DNA from: Lachnospiraceae bacterium
GTDB lineage: Bacteria; Bacillota; Clostridia; Lachnospirales; Lachnospiraceae
Assembly (NCBI GenBank): GCA_022787145.1
Contig: JALFVM010000138.1
Coordinates: forward strand, 1-45,885
Direction of reading: 5' to 3'
Length of the DNA stretch: 45,885 nucleotides
The notes under the pieces are model-generated. The model searched no databases. It was not told the DNA's origin and was given only the letters and a program-made list of their open reading frames with translations. Below are positions 26,973 through 35,345 of this stretch, one piece after another. The position numbers and the translations under genes were made by a program. Position 1 is the first letter of the stretch; every line of letters begins with the position of its first letter.

Positions 26973-27005
26973 TGGGAGGCAGATCATTTATTTATCTGCC
27001 TCCCA
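26973..27005 (-). terminator. Terminator after the GH32 gene
   Basis: 12-bp perfect stem TGGGAGGCAGAT / ATCTGCCTCCCA; on the minus strand it is followed by a U-rich ATATTTTCTG. It lies 5 nt past the GH32 stop. Confidence 0.75.
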
Positions 27006-27010
27006 CTCAA

Positions 27011-28498
27011 TTAAATCAGATCATACTTGACAACATCCATGTTTACTTTTCCGTCTGCAAAGAAAGAAACTCCCGTTGCATCCTGATCGGTAAAAATTGT
27101 TGCTGACATTACCTGTTCTCCGTCATTGATAAAGACTTCTACGCTGAATTTGTCCAGAATAATTCTAAGCTTCAGCTCATCGCTGTTACCGTTTACAAGA
27201 CATCTTCTCTGATGAATGTATGCGCGTCTTGATCCTGAAAACTTTCTGTCTATTTTCAGAATTGACTCGTGAGGACGAAAACTCAAAGCTGTATAGAACT
27301 GCTCATTCTGTGCAAAACGTACAGCAAATTTTTTATATCTGTTCTTTTCGTCTTGAGGACGAATTACAAGTTCCATATCAATTTTACGTCCTTCAAGTTT
27401 TTCAAGTGAAATCGTATCATCTTCAAGTGCTACATTCTGATATTCAACTTTATTCTCCCGCATGTCATCAAGCTCTTTGACTGGTTTCTGGTACAGCCTT
27501 CCGTTTTTTACGGAGAGTTCTCTCGGAAGACTCATCTGGGCAAACCATTTCGAGTTTTCTGAACGGTGATTGCAGGTATCCCAGTTCTGCATCCAGCCGA
27601 TCATGATTCTTCGTCCATCCGGTGCGAGTACTGTTTGCGGTGCATAAAAATCAATTCCATAGTCAATCGCCTGATGATACTGTTCTTTCAGGGTATGCGT
27701 ATCTTCGTCTAACTCTCCGATGATACACAATGTACCGTTGCCGTTGTGGTATTCAAGACCCTCAGGAAGCATATCCTGCGGGCTTGTCAGAAGCACATGC
27801 TTTCCATCCAATTCAAAGAAATCCGGGCATTCCCACATCTTTCCATAGCGATTCTCGTTCTTTGCCAGAATGCTGACAAATTTCCAGTCAAATCCATTTT
27901 CGCTGGAATAAAGAAGAATCTGACCACTTCCATCTGCAGGGCGATTTCCAATCACGCAGTAGTAGAGACCATCTTTTCCCTTCCAGATTTTGGGGTCACG
28001 GAAATCTGCCTTGCTGCAGCCTTCCGGAAGATCCTTTGCGGAAAGAACAGGATTCTTTTCATATTTCACATAATCGATACCATCACCGATAGCGATTGCC
28101 TGCGTCTGAATGTCCTGTGTACTTCCGTCATATTTTTTCACCTGATCCACGGCAGTATACATAAGAAGCTGTTTTCCATCCGGTAATTCGATTGCACTTC
28201 CGGAGAAGCATCCGAAGCTGTCATATTCCTGATCAGGTGCCAGTGCAGTCGGGAGATACTCCCAGTGCAGCAGATTTTTACTTACAGCGTGCCCCCAGTG
28301 CATGCTGTCCCAGTGTGTTTTGTAGGGATGATATTGATAAAATAAATGATATTGTCCTTTATACCAGGAAAATCCATTAGGGTCATTCATCCATCCGACA
28401 TACGGGCTTAAATGAAAAGCCGGCCTTTCTTCGCTTTTAATCTTTTTTGCTGAAGTTTCCTCATAGTGTCTTGCGTCGCGTAATGTCTGACTTGTCAT
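27011..28498 (-). CDS. scrB: GH32 sucrose-6-phosphate hydrolase / beta-fructosidase
   Basis: Intracellular invertase-type enzyme splitting sucrose (or sucrose-6-phosphate and short fructosides). Nucleophile in WMNDPNG (Asp 39), FRDPKIW near 167, and acid/base Glu in WECPDFF near 218; a C-terminal beta-sandwich is present. 495 residues, no signal peptide. The neighbouring system is an ABC importer, not a PTS, so free sucrose or fructo-oligosaccharide is the likelier substrate. Start ATG with CAAAGGA upstream. It lies downstream of the binding-protein gene on the same strand, with a structured repeat between them. Confidence 0.9.
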   Translation of the reverse strand: MTSQTLRDARHYEETSAKKIKSEERPAFHLSPYVGWMNDPNGFSWYKGQYHLFYQYHPYKTHWDSMHWGHAVSKNLLHWEYLPTALAPDQEYDSFGCFSGSAIELPDGKQLLMYTAVDQVKKYDGSTQDIQTQAIAIGDGIDYVKYEKNPVLSAKDLPEGCSKADFRDPKIWKGKDGLYYCVIGNRPADGSGQILLYSSENGFDWKFVSILAKNENRYGKMWECPDFFELDGKHVLLTSPQDMLPEGLEYHNGNGTLCIIGELDEDTHTLKEQYHQAIDYGIDFYAPQTVLAPDGRRIMIGWMQNWDTCNHRSENSKWFAQMSLPRELSVKNGRLYQKPVKELDDMRENKVEYQNVALEDDTISLEKLEGRKIDMELVIRPQDEKNRYKKFAVRFAQNEQFYTALSFRPHESILKIDRKFSGSRRAYIHQRRCLVNGNSDELKLRIILDKFSVEVFINDGEQVMSATIFTDQDATGVSFFADGKVNMDVVKYDLI

Positions 28499-28554
28499 AA
28501 TCCTTTGCCTTTCTTAATCTTTTTATATAAATGGCAGTTAAAAACTGTCGTTTT

Positions 28555-28648
28555 GTATCTGTTCGGTACCCTCACAGATACGAGCCAAAATCCATGAAAA
28601 ATCATCATCTTTGATGATGGGATTTTGGCTCGTATGTCTCGGGATTTT
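28555..28648 (-). repeat. Structured ~94-nt intergenic repeat, copy 2
   Basis: Read on the minus strand: AAAATCCCGAGACATACGAGCC. The first hairpin is GAGCCAAAATCC / GGATTTTGGCTC, enclosing a CATCATC/GATGATG stem; the second is GTATCTGT / ACAGATAC with an 11-nt loop. Same order and spacing as copy 1 at 14262-14355, with compensatory changes in the stems. A further small palindrome (TTTTCATGCA / TGCATGAAAA) precedes it. Lies between the binding-protein and GH32 genes. Confidence 0.7.
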
Positions 28649-28710
28649 CATGCAAAATGCATGAAAACACCTCGCAGGATATTACCTGCTGAAAAGTTAC
28701 GTCGTTTTTA

Positions 28711-30390
28711 TTATTCTGCCTCTGTGGTTTGTGCATTGTATGCATCCAGATATTTCTGGAATAATTCCAGATATTCATTCAATCCGTATGCATCCAGACT
28801 TTTCAGATATTTATCCCAGTCTGCATCATCAAAACCGTTCATAATCCAGTCGGATTTCTTTGCATTAATAGTCTTTTGAATATCTGCCTGTAAGTTAGAC
28901 AGCGTTTCTGTATCTTCACGGCTCATAAATACGTTAGGGTACACATATTTGGTATGCATATCCGGAGTAAAGTAATCTTTGATCCAGTCCAAACGATATT
29001 GAGCATCATCTGGGCATGTTACGTATTTTCCATAATACTCATCCAGAATTGCCAATGGTCCTCCGACAGCCTCTGCTTCTCGTACCTCTACCGGTGATGC
29101 GTCACCAAGTGGTGCATGTTTTAACATCGGTTCGCCGTCTTCATTTTCACCCATTTCGAAAATGTCAAATTCGTCATCTTCACCGTAAGTACCCCAGTTG
29201 TTCTGTGGAGACTGTAACGGAGCATACATCTGGTCTAACCATGCACATACCAGTGCCGGGTTCTTTGCCACAGAAGTAACAACACAACGTCCGCGGTCAA
29301 ATCCACTTGTGAAAGAGCTGTTCTGAGGAGTAAGGTTTGTTGTATCTGCTGTCAGAACCGGAAGCGGCACCCAATCCTTCAGATTATCAATATTGGCAAC
29401 ATCCCATGAAAAACATACTCCATATCGTCCGGATTTTCCTTTCGATACATAGGTGGACCACTCCTGCGTAAATGCTTCTGGATCAATCAGTTTTTGTTCA
29501 TACAGTTTGTGCAGCCACTGAATTCCTTTTTTGTAGCCTTCCTGTGTGGCACTGCAGATTACTTTCTTGTCATCGGTAACTGCAATATGTCTGTCCTTGT
29601 CGGCATCTCCGTAGCCTTCTCCAAAGCCATTGATCAGAATGGCCGGGTCCTGATCACCATTGTTCACGATGCAGGACATTGGAATAATGCTTCCATCAAT
29701 TCCGAATTCTTCCTGAAGCTCTGAAGCATGATCGCGGAAAGCAATCAGAACCTGTTCAAACTCATCAACAGTTTCCGGAATTTCAAGATTAAGGAAATCG
29801 AGCCATTTTTTATTGATGAAACTCATATTACCTACGGTCTGAATTGCAGTTTTTTCTGAACCGAGCTGTTCAATCCATGGCAATGACCAGATATGGCCAT
29901 TGACATCTGTACACATAGTGCGGTATTCCGGATATTTATCAAATACAGATTTCAGATTTGGCATATAAGCATCAATGTACTCTTCCAACGGAATGATTGC
30001 GCCATAATCTGCATATTTTAACAAGTTACTGTCACTGAATCCGGCTGTAAAGACGAAATCGGTCAGTTTATTTGGATCAGACATGTTCAGTGTTATTTTA
30101 TCTGCCCACTGATCTCCCTGGATTGCAGTCCATTTAATTTCTACATTTGTTTGTTCCTGCAGACGCTTGAAAATGGTTCTCTTGTTTGGGTCTGATTCCG
30201 TATTCGCCGGATAGCTTATCATACCAGTTAAGGTTGTTGTCTCTTTGAGTGGAAATTCCAGCTCAGAAGCATCAACCGGGCGGAAGGTACCATCGTTGAT
30301 CTCTACTTTGTTGCCGCAGCCTGCGAATGATGCCACCATGCAGGCAGAAAGTGCGGCTGCGATTACACGTTTTATGTATTTATATCTCAT
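28711..30390 (-). CDS. Extracellular sugar-binding lipoprotein of an LplABC-type importer
   Basis: 559-residue solute-binding protein (ABC SBP family 1, LplA-like). Signal peptide MRYKYIKRVIAAALSACMVA followed by lipobox FAGC (Cys 25). The long mature part begins FRPVDASELEFPLKETTTLTG. I chose the second Met (30390), which has AGGAG 6-7 nt upstream and gives a clean signal peptide; an ATG six codons earlier overlaps the permease stop. Third gene of a minus-strand operon after the two permeases. Ligand is inferred from the GH32 neighbour: sucrose or fructo-oligosaccharide. Confidence 0.85.
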   Translation of the reverse strand: MRYKYIKRVIAAALSACMVASFAGCGNKVEINDGTFRPVDASELEFPLKETTTLTGMISYPANTESDPNKRTIFKRLQEQTNVEIKWTAIQGDQWADKITLNMSDPNKLTDFVFTAGFSDSNLLKYADYGAIIPLEEYIDAYMPNLKSVFDKYPEYRTMCTDVNGHIWSLPWIEQLGSEKTAIQTVGNMSFINKKWLDFLNLEIPETVDEFEQVLIAFRDHASELQEEFGIDGSIIPMSCIVNNGDQDPAILINGFGEGYGDADKDRHIAVTDDKKVICSATQEGYKKGIQWLHKLYEQKLIDPEAFTQEWSTYVSKGKSGRYGVCFSWDVANIDNLKDWVPLPVLTADTTNLTPQNSSFTSGFDRGRCVVTSVAKNPALVCAWLDQMYAPLQSPQNNWGTYGEDDEFDIFEMGENEDGEPMLKHAPLGDASPVEVREAEAVGGPLAILDEYYGKYVTCPDDAQYRLDWIKDYFTPDMHTKYVYPNVFMSREDTETLSNLQADIQKTINAKKSDWIMNGFDDADWDKYLKSLDAYGLNEYLELFQKYLDAYNAQTTEAE

Positions 30391-30407
30391 AGTCAGACTC
30401 CTTTTCA

Positions 30408-31307
30408 TTAACCTTTTACAGAACCAGCCATAATACCACTGTCAAAGTATTTCTGGAAGAAAGGATACATAACTAAAAGTGGTAAACTGGAAACAATAAT
30501 CGTTGCATATTTCAAAAGCTCTGCAAGCTGTGCACGTGCAGCTGTGCTCTGCATATCGGAAATCATGCCGGATTCCGGCTGGTTCTGGATCAGGATGGAA
30601 CGAAGTACAAGCTGAAGAGGCTGTTTTGCAGAGTCATTCAGATAGATCATAGCATCAAAATAGCTGTTCCACATGGCAACGAACTGCCACAAAGCCAGTA
30701 CCGCGATGACCGGAGTACATACAGGCAGCAGGATTTTGAAGAAAAATGTAATTTCATTCGCACCATCCACATCTGCAGCCTCTCTGAGCTCTGTTGGAAT
30801 TCCCTGATAGTAGGTTCTCGCAATGATCATATTCCATACACTGAATGCTCCCGGAAGAATGACTGCCCACATACTGTCAACAAGTCCCAAATTACTCATT
30901 ACCAGGTATGTCGGGATCAATCCGCCTCCGAAAAACATCGTGATAATGAAAATAATGTTAAAAAATCCTCTTCCCTTAAAATCACTGCGTGACATTGGAT
31001 ATGCTGCCAAAAGTGTTACAGTTACTGAAATAACTGTAAATAACACAGAATAAATGACTGCATTTTTGAAACCGATCCAAATCTGACTATTTGTCATAAC
31101 TCTTTCGTAAGCGGTTGTTGTCCATTTGCTGAAGTCAAAAGTAATTCCCTTATTCTGAAGAGTAATCGGATCCATAAAGGATGCTATAACAATGTAAAGC
31201 ATCGGTATAATAATTGCAACTACAAACAAGCCGAGCAATATATATCCTGTAATTAAAAGAGCTCTGTCCTGACCAGAACATCTTCTTAACATACTTTTTT
31301 TCTTCAC
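30408..31307 (-). CDS. ABC sugar permease, LplC/YtcP type
   Basis: 299 residues, six membrane segments. The EAA loop ELREAADVDGANEITFFFKI near 182 contacts the ATPase. The C-terminus QKYFDSGIMAGSVKG is typical of LplC-like permeases. Start is GTG with AGGAGG 10 nt upstream. No ATPase gene is present in the window; these systems usually share an MsmK-like ATPase encoded elsewhere. Confidence 0.88.
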   Translation of the reverse strand: MKKKSMLRRCSGQDRALLITGYILLGLFVVAIIIPMLYIVIASFMDPITLQNKGITFDFSKWTTTAYERVMTNSQIWIGFKNAVIYSVLFTVISVTVTLLAAYPMSRSDFKGRGFFNIIFIITMFFGGGLIPTYLVMSNLGLVDSMWAVILPGAFSVWNMIIARTYYQGIPTELREAADVDGANEITFFFKILLPVCTPVIAVLALWQFVAMWNSYFDAMIYLNDSAKQPLQLVLRSILIQNQPESGMISDMQSTAARAQLAELLKYATIIVSSLPLLVMYPFFQKYFDSGIMAGSVKG

Positions 31308-31322
31308 GTTTATGCTGCCTCC

Positions 31323-32273
31323 TTATATTCCTTTTCCGTCATTCATTTTTGCTACAATCTTATTCACTGCCACAAGAAGAATCACGTTAATAACTGTGTT
31401 GAAAAGACCTACTGCGGTTGAAAATCCATAATCTCCGTCCAGCAAACCTTTTCTGTATACATATGTAGCAATAATTTCTGATGCAGGAAGGTTCAAATCT
31501 GTCTGCAGTGCATATGCTTTTTCAAATCCGATACTCATGATGTTTCCGGCCTGAAGAATGAACTGAATGACTACCATGTCCTTGATTGCCGGCCATTCAA
31601 CAGCTTTAATCTGCTGAAAAATATTTGCTCCGTCAATGATTGCAGCTTCTTTTAATTCTTTGCTTGCATTAGAGAGAGAAGCTGTGTACATAATAGATGC
31701 CCATCCTGCTCCCTGCCAGATACCGCTGGCAATATAAATGGTTCGGAAAGCCTCCGGCATTGTCATGAAGTTAATGTCGCTTCCAAGCAGAAGATTGACA
31801 GGTCCTGTCACAGATAAAAAGATTCTTATGATACCGCAAAGTACGATAACAGATACAAAGTTAGGAAGATAAAGTACTAACTGTACCTTTTTCTTGATGC
31901 CTGTGCTCTCGATTCGATTCAGCAAAAATGCGAGAAGAATCGGAATGGGGAATCCCCATAAAAGACTGTATACACTAAGCTTTAAGGTATTTGACAGGTA
32001 GGTCATAAAATCAGGAGATGTTAAAAATCTCTTAAAATGCCTAAGACCAACCCACTCACTTGCCAGAAAGCCGCGGAATGGATTATAATCCTGAAATGCA
32101 ATCAGGATACCCCCCATAGGTGCATACTTAAAAATCAGTGTCAGCAACAGTGCCGGAAGCAGAAAGATGACATATAACTGCCAGTGCTGTTTTACATAGA
32201 TGAGAGTGTTGTGCAGCCCCTGCCTCTTGTTGTTTTGTTTCTTTTCTGAAACAGCCGTAGAATTCATACTCAT
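31323..32273 (-). CDS. ABC sugar permease, LplB/YteP type
   Basis: 316-residue partner permease. Basic N-terminal tail of about 30 residues, six membrane segments beginning YVIFLLPALLLTLIFKYAPMGGILIAF, and the EAA loop ELKEAAIIDGANIFQQIKAVEWP. First gene of the minus-strand operon, 15 nt before the next permease. GGAGGAGA ribosome site; the promoter lies about 110 nt upstream. Confidence 0.88.
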   Translation of the reverse strand: MSMNSTAVSEKKQNNKRQGLHNTLIYVKQHWQLYVIFLLPALLLTLIFKYAPMGGILIAFQDYNPFRGFLASEWVGLRHFKRFLTSPDFMTYLSNTLKLSVYSLLWGFPIPILLAFLLNRIESTGIKKKVQLVLYLPNFVSVIVLCGIIRIFLSVTGPVNLLLGSDINFMTMPEAFRTIYIASGIWQGAGWASIMYTASLSNASKELKEAAIIDGANIFQQIKAVEWPAIKDMVVIQFILQAGNIMSIGFEKAYALQTDLNLPASEIIATYVYRKGLLDGDYGFSTAVGLFNTVINVILLVAVNKIVAKMNDGKGI

Positions 32274-32337
32274 AGTTTCAGAATCTCCTCCCTTCTTTTT
32301 GGTTTTTACATTTTACACATGATTGTTACACTTTTTG

Positions 32338-32363
32338 AATGCGTTTATGCATTTGTAAAATGC
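32338..32363. promoter_or_regulatory. Candidate operator(s) for the LacI-family regulator
   Basis: Two overlapping palindromes: AATGC-GTTTAT-GCATT (32338-32353) and GCATTT-GTA-AAATGC (32349-32363). They fall just downstream of the predicted transcription start of the minus-strand operon, where a bound repressor would block elongation. Assignment to the adjacent LacI-type protein is inference. Confidence 0.4.
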
Positions 32364-32383
32364 CCTTCTTTTTATGTGATACT

Positions 32384-32411
32384 ATTTTACCATATTTTTT
32401 ATATATGTCAA
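32384..32411 (-). promoter_or_regulatory. Promoter of the sugar importer operon
   Basis: On the minus strand: TTGACA (32411-32406), 16-nt spacer, TAAAAT (32389-32384) preceded by TGG (extended -10). Confidence 0.7.
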
Positions 32412-32491
32412 TACAAAAATTGGCGTTTTTGCACAGTTTGTTTAATTGGCTATTCGACTTGTTTATTTGACAAATTTTACAAATTTTACAT

Positions 32492-32520
32492 TTGACACAT
32501 TTGAGGTTTTGCATTACAAT
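32492..32520 (+). promoter_or_regulatory. Promoter of the LacI-family regulator
   Basis: TTGACA (32492-32497), 17-nt spacer, TACAAT (32515-32520). Upstream lie tandem AAATTTTAC repeats and a second TTTGACA at 32466, a possible binding region. Confidence 0.7.
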
Positions 32521-32578
32521 TAAAATAACAATACAGATATGGGAAAAAACATTTTTATCTATGTAGAAGGAGGAAGTT

Positions 32579-33652
32579 ATGGCAGGCAGAGTAACGATAC
32601 AGGATATTGCCGATGCTCTTGGTCTTTCTCGAAATACCGTCTCAAAAGCAATCAATAATACAGGTATTTTGGCTGAGGCAACAAAAGAAAAGATATTAAA
32701 GAAAGCTATAGAAATGGGATATAAGCAGTTTTCCTATGCAACATCTTTAGAAGATATCGGCAGACAGAGCAGTTCATTCGCAGAAGTATCACAAAATCGG
32801 GAAATTGCGTTATTTACAACAAAGTTTCTTGCGGATTCTCATTTCTCATCCACTATGCTGGATAACTTTCAAAGAGAAATTTCACGAATGGGATATAGCC
32901 TTTCTATGCATCGAATTTTGAATAATGAGTTAAAAGAAGGGAAGCTTCCCTGTTCTTTTGATGCAACTCGTACATCCGGGATCATATGTTATGAGGTTTT
33001 TGATCATGCCTACAGCAAAATGCTCTGTGAACTGGAAATCCCAATACTTTTTGTTGATTCCCCGGTTATCGGCTTGAGCGAGCCTTTGAAGGCAGACCGC
33101 CTGTATATGGACAACCAGAGCGGGATTTACAGTTTTATTCAGGAGATGATCAGGCGGGGAAAAACCCGCTTTGGATTTGTGGGAGAACCTCTTCACTGCC
33201 AGTCATTCTGGGAACGTTATATGGCTTTTCGGGATGCAATGTTTCTTCTGAAACAGCCTTATATAGAAGAGTATTGTATGCTTAAAAATAAGGAAGGAAT
33301 TGAGAATCCGGGTACGCAGGATTATTACGAATATCTTACTGGATGTATCAGTAAATTAAATGAGCTGCCGGAGGTATTGATCTGTGCGAATGATTTTGTG
33401 GCATTTGATACCATGCACGTGCTTCGCAGTCTGGGATATTCCATTCCGGAAGACGTATATATCTGCGGCTTTGATGATTCTCCGGAGTCCAGACTGGTAA
33501 CACCGCCGTTGACTACGATTCACATACACAGCCAGATTATGGGATTTTCTGCTGTCTACCTTTTGATGTCCAGAATAAAAAATCCTTCATTGAATTATCG
33601 CACGATGTATACGGAAACAAGCTTAATTTACAGAGAGTCCACGGAAGGCTGA
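32579..33652 (+). CDS. LacI-family transcriptional regulator
   Basis: 357 residues. Helix-turn-helix VTIQDIADALGLSRNTVSKA at residues 5-24 is the LacI signature; the hinge and a periplasmic-binding-like sensor domain follow (GFVGEP, CANDFVAFDTMHVLRSLG, ICGFDDSPESRLVTPPLTTI). Transcribed away from the sugar importer, so it probably represses that operon (and perhaps GH32) until the sugar is present. Strong GAAGGAGGAAG site. yesL follows at 22 nt. Confidence 0.88.
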   Translation: MAGRVTIQDIADALGLSRNTVSKAINNTGILAEATKEKILKKAIEMGYKQFSYATSLEDIGRQSSSFAEVSQNREIALFTTKFLADSHFSSTMLDNFQREISRMGYSLSMHRILNNELKEGKLPCSFDATRTSGIICYEVFDHAYSKMLCELEIPILFVDSPVIGLSEPLKADRLYMDNQSGIYSFIQEMIRRGKTRFGFVGEPLHCQSFWERYMAFRDAMFLLKQPYIEEYCMLKNKEGIENPGTQDYYEYLTGCISKLNELPEVLICANDFVAFDTMHVLRSLGYSIPEDVYICGFDDSPESRLVTPPLTTIHIHSQIMGFSAVYLLMSRIKNPSLNYRTMYTETSLIYRESTEG

Positions 33653-33674
33653 CATATAAACAAGGAGGAATACT

Positions 33675-34307
33675 ATGAGAAATTTATTGGATCCGGATAA
33701 CCCTGTGATGCAGTTTATTACAAAAATTGTTTACTGTGCATATCTCAATATTTTATGGTTCATTTGCTGTATTCCTGTTGTGACAATTGGTGCATCTACC
33801 ACCGCGTTGTTTTATGTCACACTGAAAATGGCAAAAAATGAGGAGGGAAATATTACGAAAGCATTTTTTCATTCCTTTAGAGAAAATTTCAAACAAAGTA
33901 CAAAAATATGGCTTGTACTTTTTGGCGTTGGTATTGTGCTTGCTATAGATGGTTATGCATTGTATCATCTTCGGTTTGAAAATGCTTTCTGGACTATCTT
34001 AACTGCTGTTTTTATCGTTGTAGTTATTGCCTATGTAGTTATTTTGATGTACATATTTCCTCTTATGGCACGTTTTGATAATACTATTTTGGCAATGTTT
34101 AAAAATTCTATTATTGTTGGCGTGCGTTTTCTTTTATGTACCGTCCTGATGGCTGTGATTTACTTTTTAATGGCAGTTGTCATTATCCGTATATTTACCC
34201 CGGCAATTATTTTCGGTGAGGGACTTTGTGCATTCCTCTGTTCACTTTTACTTTCTAATATTTTGAAGCTTCTCGAAGAAAAAAGCAGCAGCACAGAGTC
34301 TGCCTGA
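33675..34307 (+). CDS. yesL: YesL-family (DUF624) membrane protein
   Basis: 210-residue protein with about five hydrophobic segments. The N-terminus has NPVMQFITKIVYCAYLNILW then FICCIPVVTIGASTTALFYV, which is diagnostic of DUF624/YesL. YesL genes sit beside LplABC-type importers in many Firmicutes; the biochemical role is unknown, possibly transporter assembly or signalling. Short spacing to the regulator upstream and to the next gene suggests one operon. Confidence 0.85.
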   Translation: MRNLLDPDNPVMQFITKIVYCAYLNILWFICCIPVVTIGASTTALFYVTLKMAKNEEGNITKAFFHSFRENFKQSTKIWLVLFGVGIVLAIDGYALYHLRFENAFWTILTAVFIVVVIAYVVILMYIFPLMARFDNTILAMFKNSIIVGVRFLLCTVLMAVIYFLMAVVIIRIFTPAIIFGEGLCAFLCSLLLSNILKLLEEKSSSTESA

Positions 34308-34336
34308 TACAGAGAGCATAGAAAGGATGAGTTTGT

Positions 34337-35083
34337 ATGCATAGATTTTTAAAAAATAATCCAAAGCTGGAGTCAGAAAAACAAAAATTAAGTCAGCTGC
34401 AGGGAAAAGCAAAATTACAGTACATCTGGGATTATTATAAACTTCCCATTCTGGTTGTCTGTGTGATTCTTTACATATTGGGCTACACGCTTTATGGACA
34501 TTTCTCAAAGAAAGAAATCCTTCTCTCAGCTGCTTTTGTAAATGTTGCACCGGGGGAAGAACTGACCGAACAGCTTAGCAGTGGATTTCTTGATAATCAG
34601 AATATAAGCAGCAACAAAAATGAAGTCCGCTTATACACCGGACTTTATCTTACGGATGATGAAAATGATCCGAATTCCCAATATGTCTATGCCTCGCGTA
34701 TCAAAATTCTTGGAACCATTGACAGTGAGGGACTTGATGTAGTTTTTATGAATCAGGAGGCATTTGACTCATTTGCGCAAAATGGCTATCTTTATAATAT
34801 GGAAGAGTTGCTTTCACAGACAGATGCTGCATTATATCGAGAGCTTTCTCCTTTTTTGTGCACAAATACAGAGATATTGGAAGATAATGCCGATGAAGTG
34901 GCCTTTGATGATTCGATTGCCTATTCTGCTAAGACAGAAGAATATCCCATGGCGCTTAAAGTATCAAAGTCACCTCTGATACAAAAAGCGAAGATGAATG
35001 GGGACATTTATCTGGGAATTGTTGGGAATACACCGCATTTGGAAACTTCAATTGAATATATACGTTATCTTTGGGATATGTAG
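34337..35083 (+). CDS. Membrane-anchored protein of unknown function in the sugar locus
   Basis: 248 residues, not recognised. A basic, Gln/Lys-rich cytoplasmic start (KNNPKLESEKQKLSQLQGKA) precedes one membrane helix (about residues 37-55). A ~190-residue acidic extracellular part follows. That part contains ILGTIDSEGLDVVFMNQEAF and GYLYNMEELL, which recall the ligand-facing lobe of solute-binding proteins, but I cannot establish homology. Two weak hairpins follow. Its place after the regulator and YesL suggests a role tied to the importer. Confidence 0.7.
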   Translation: MHRFLKNNPKLESEKQKLSQLQGKAKLQYIWDYYKLPILVVCVILYILGYTLYGHFSKKEILLSAAFVNVAPGEELTEQLSSGFLDNQNISSNKNEVRLYTGLYLTDDENDPNSQYVYASRIKILGTIDSEGLDVVFMNQEAFDSFAQNGYLYNMEELLSQTDAALYRELSPFLCTNTEILEDNADEVAFDDSIAYSAKTEEYPMALKVSKSPLIQKAKMNGDIYLGIVGNTPHLETSIEYIRYLWDM

Positions 35084-35084
35084 T

Positions 35085-35116
35085 ACAGCCAAACTGATTT
35101 GTCTGGCTGTTTATTA
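35085..35116 (+). terminator. Weak terminator after the regulator-yesL operon
   Basis: 7-bp stem ACAGCCA / TGGCTGT (35085-35091 with 35104-35110) followed by TTATTA. Confidence 0.45.
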
Positions 35117-35156
35117 TGTGTGCACTGATTAACTTTGTATAAACCGGTTGAATTTG

Positions 35157-35238
35157 TTGACTTTTATACAGAATAATTTAAAATAGAAATAGAAATTTTG
35201 GAAAGGAAAAAAGACATCGTTTTGGCGGTGTCTTTTTT
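35157..35238 (+). promoter_or_regulatory. Promoter immediately followed by a terminator
   Basis: TTGACT (35157-35162), 16-nt spacer, TAAAAT (35179-35184). About 20 nt past the predicted start comes a hairpin AAAAAAGACA / TGTCTTTTTT (35207-35238). Any transcript would be about 45 nt unless read-through occurs into the next gene. A weaker second promoter, TTGATT-17-TATGGT (35284-35312), lies after it. Confidence 0.5.
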
Positions 35239-35345
35239 GTTAATGATGAGCTTTTTTATTGAAATAGTTTTTTGCGAAATGTGTTGATTTATAAAAATGG
35301 TTGGTGTATGGTAGGTTTAATTTTTGACATGAAAGGAGTAATGAT

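Noticed and set aside
32461-32500. AAATTTTAC tandem repeats as a CRISPR-like array
   Set aside because: Only two short adjacent units without spacers; more likely A/T-rich promoter or regulator-binding sequence.
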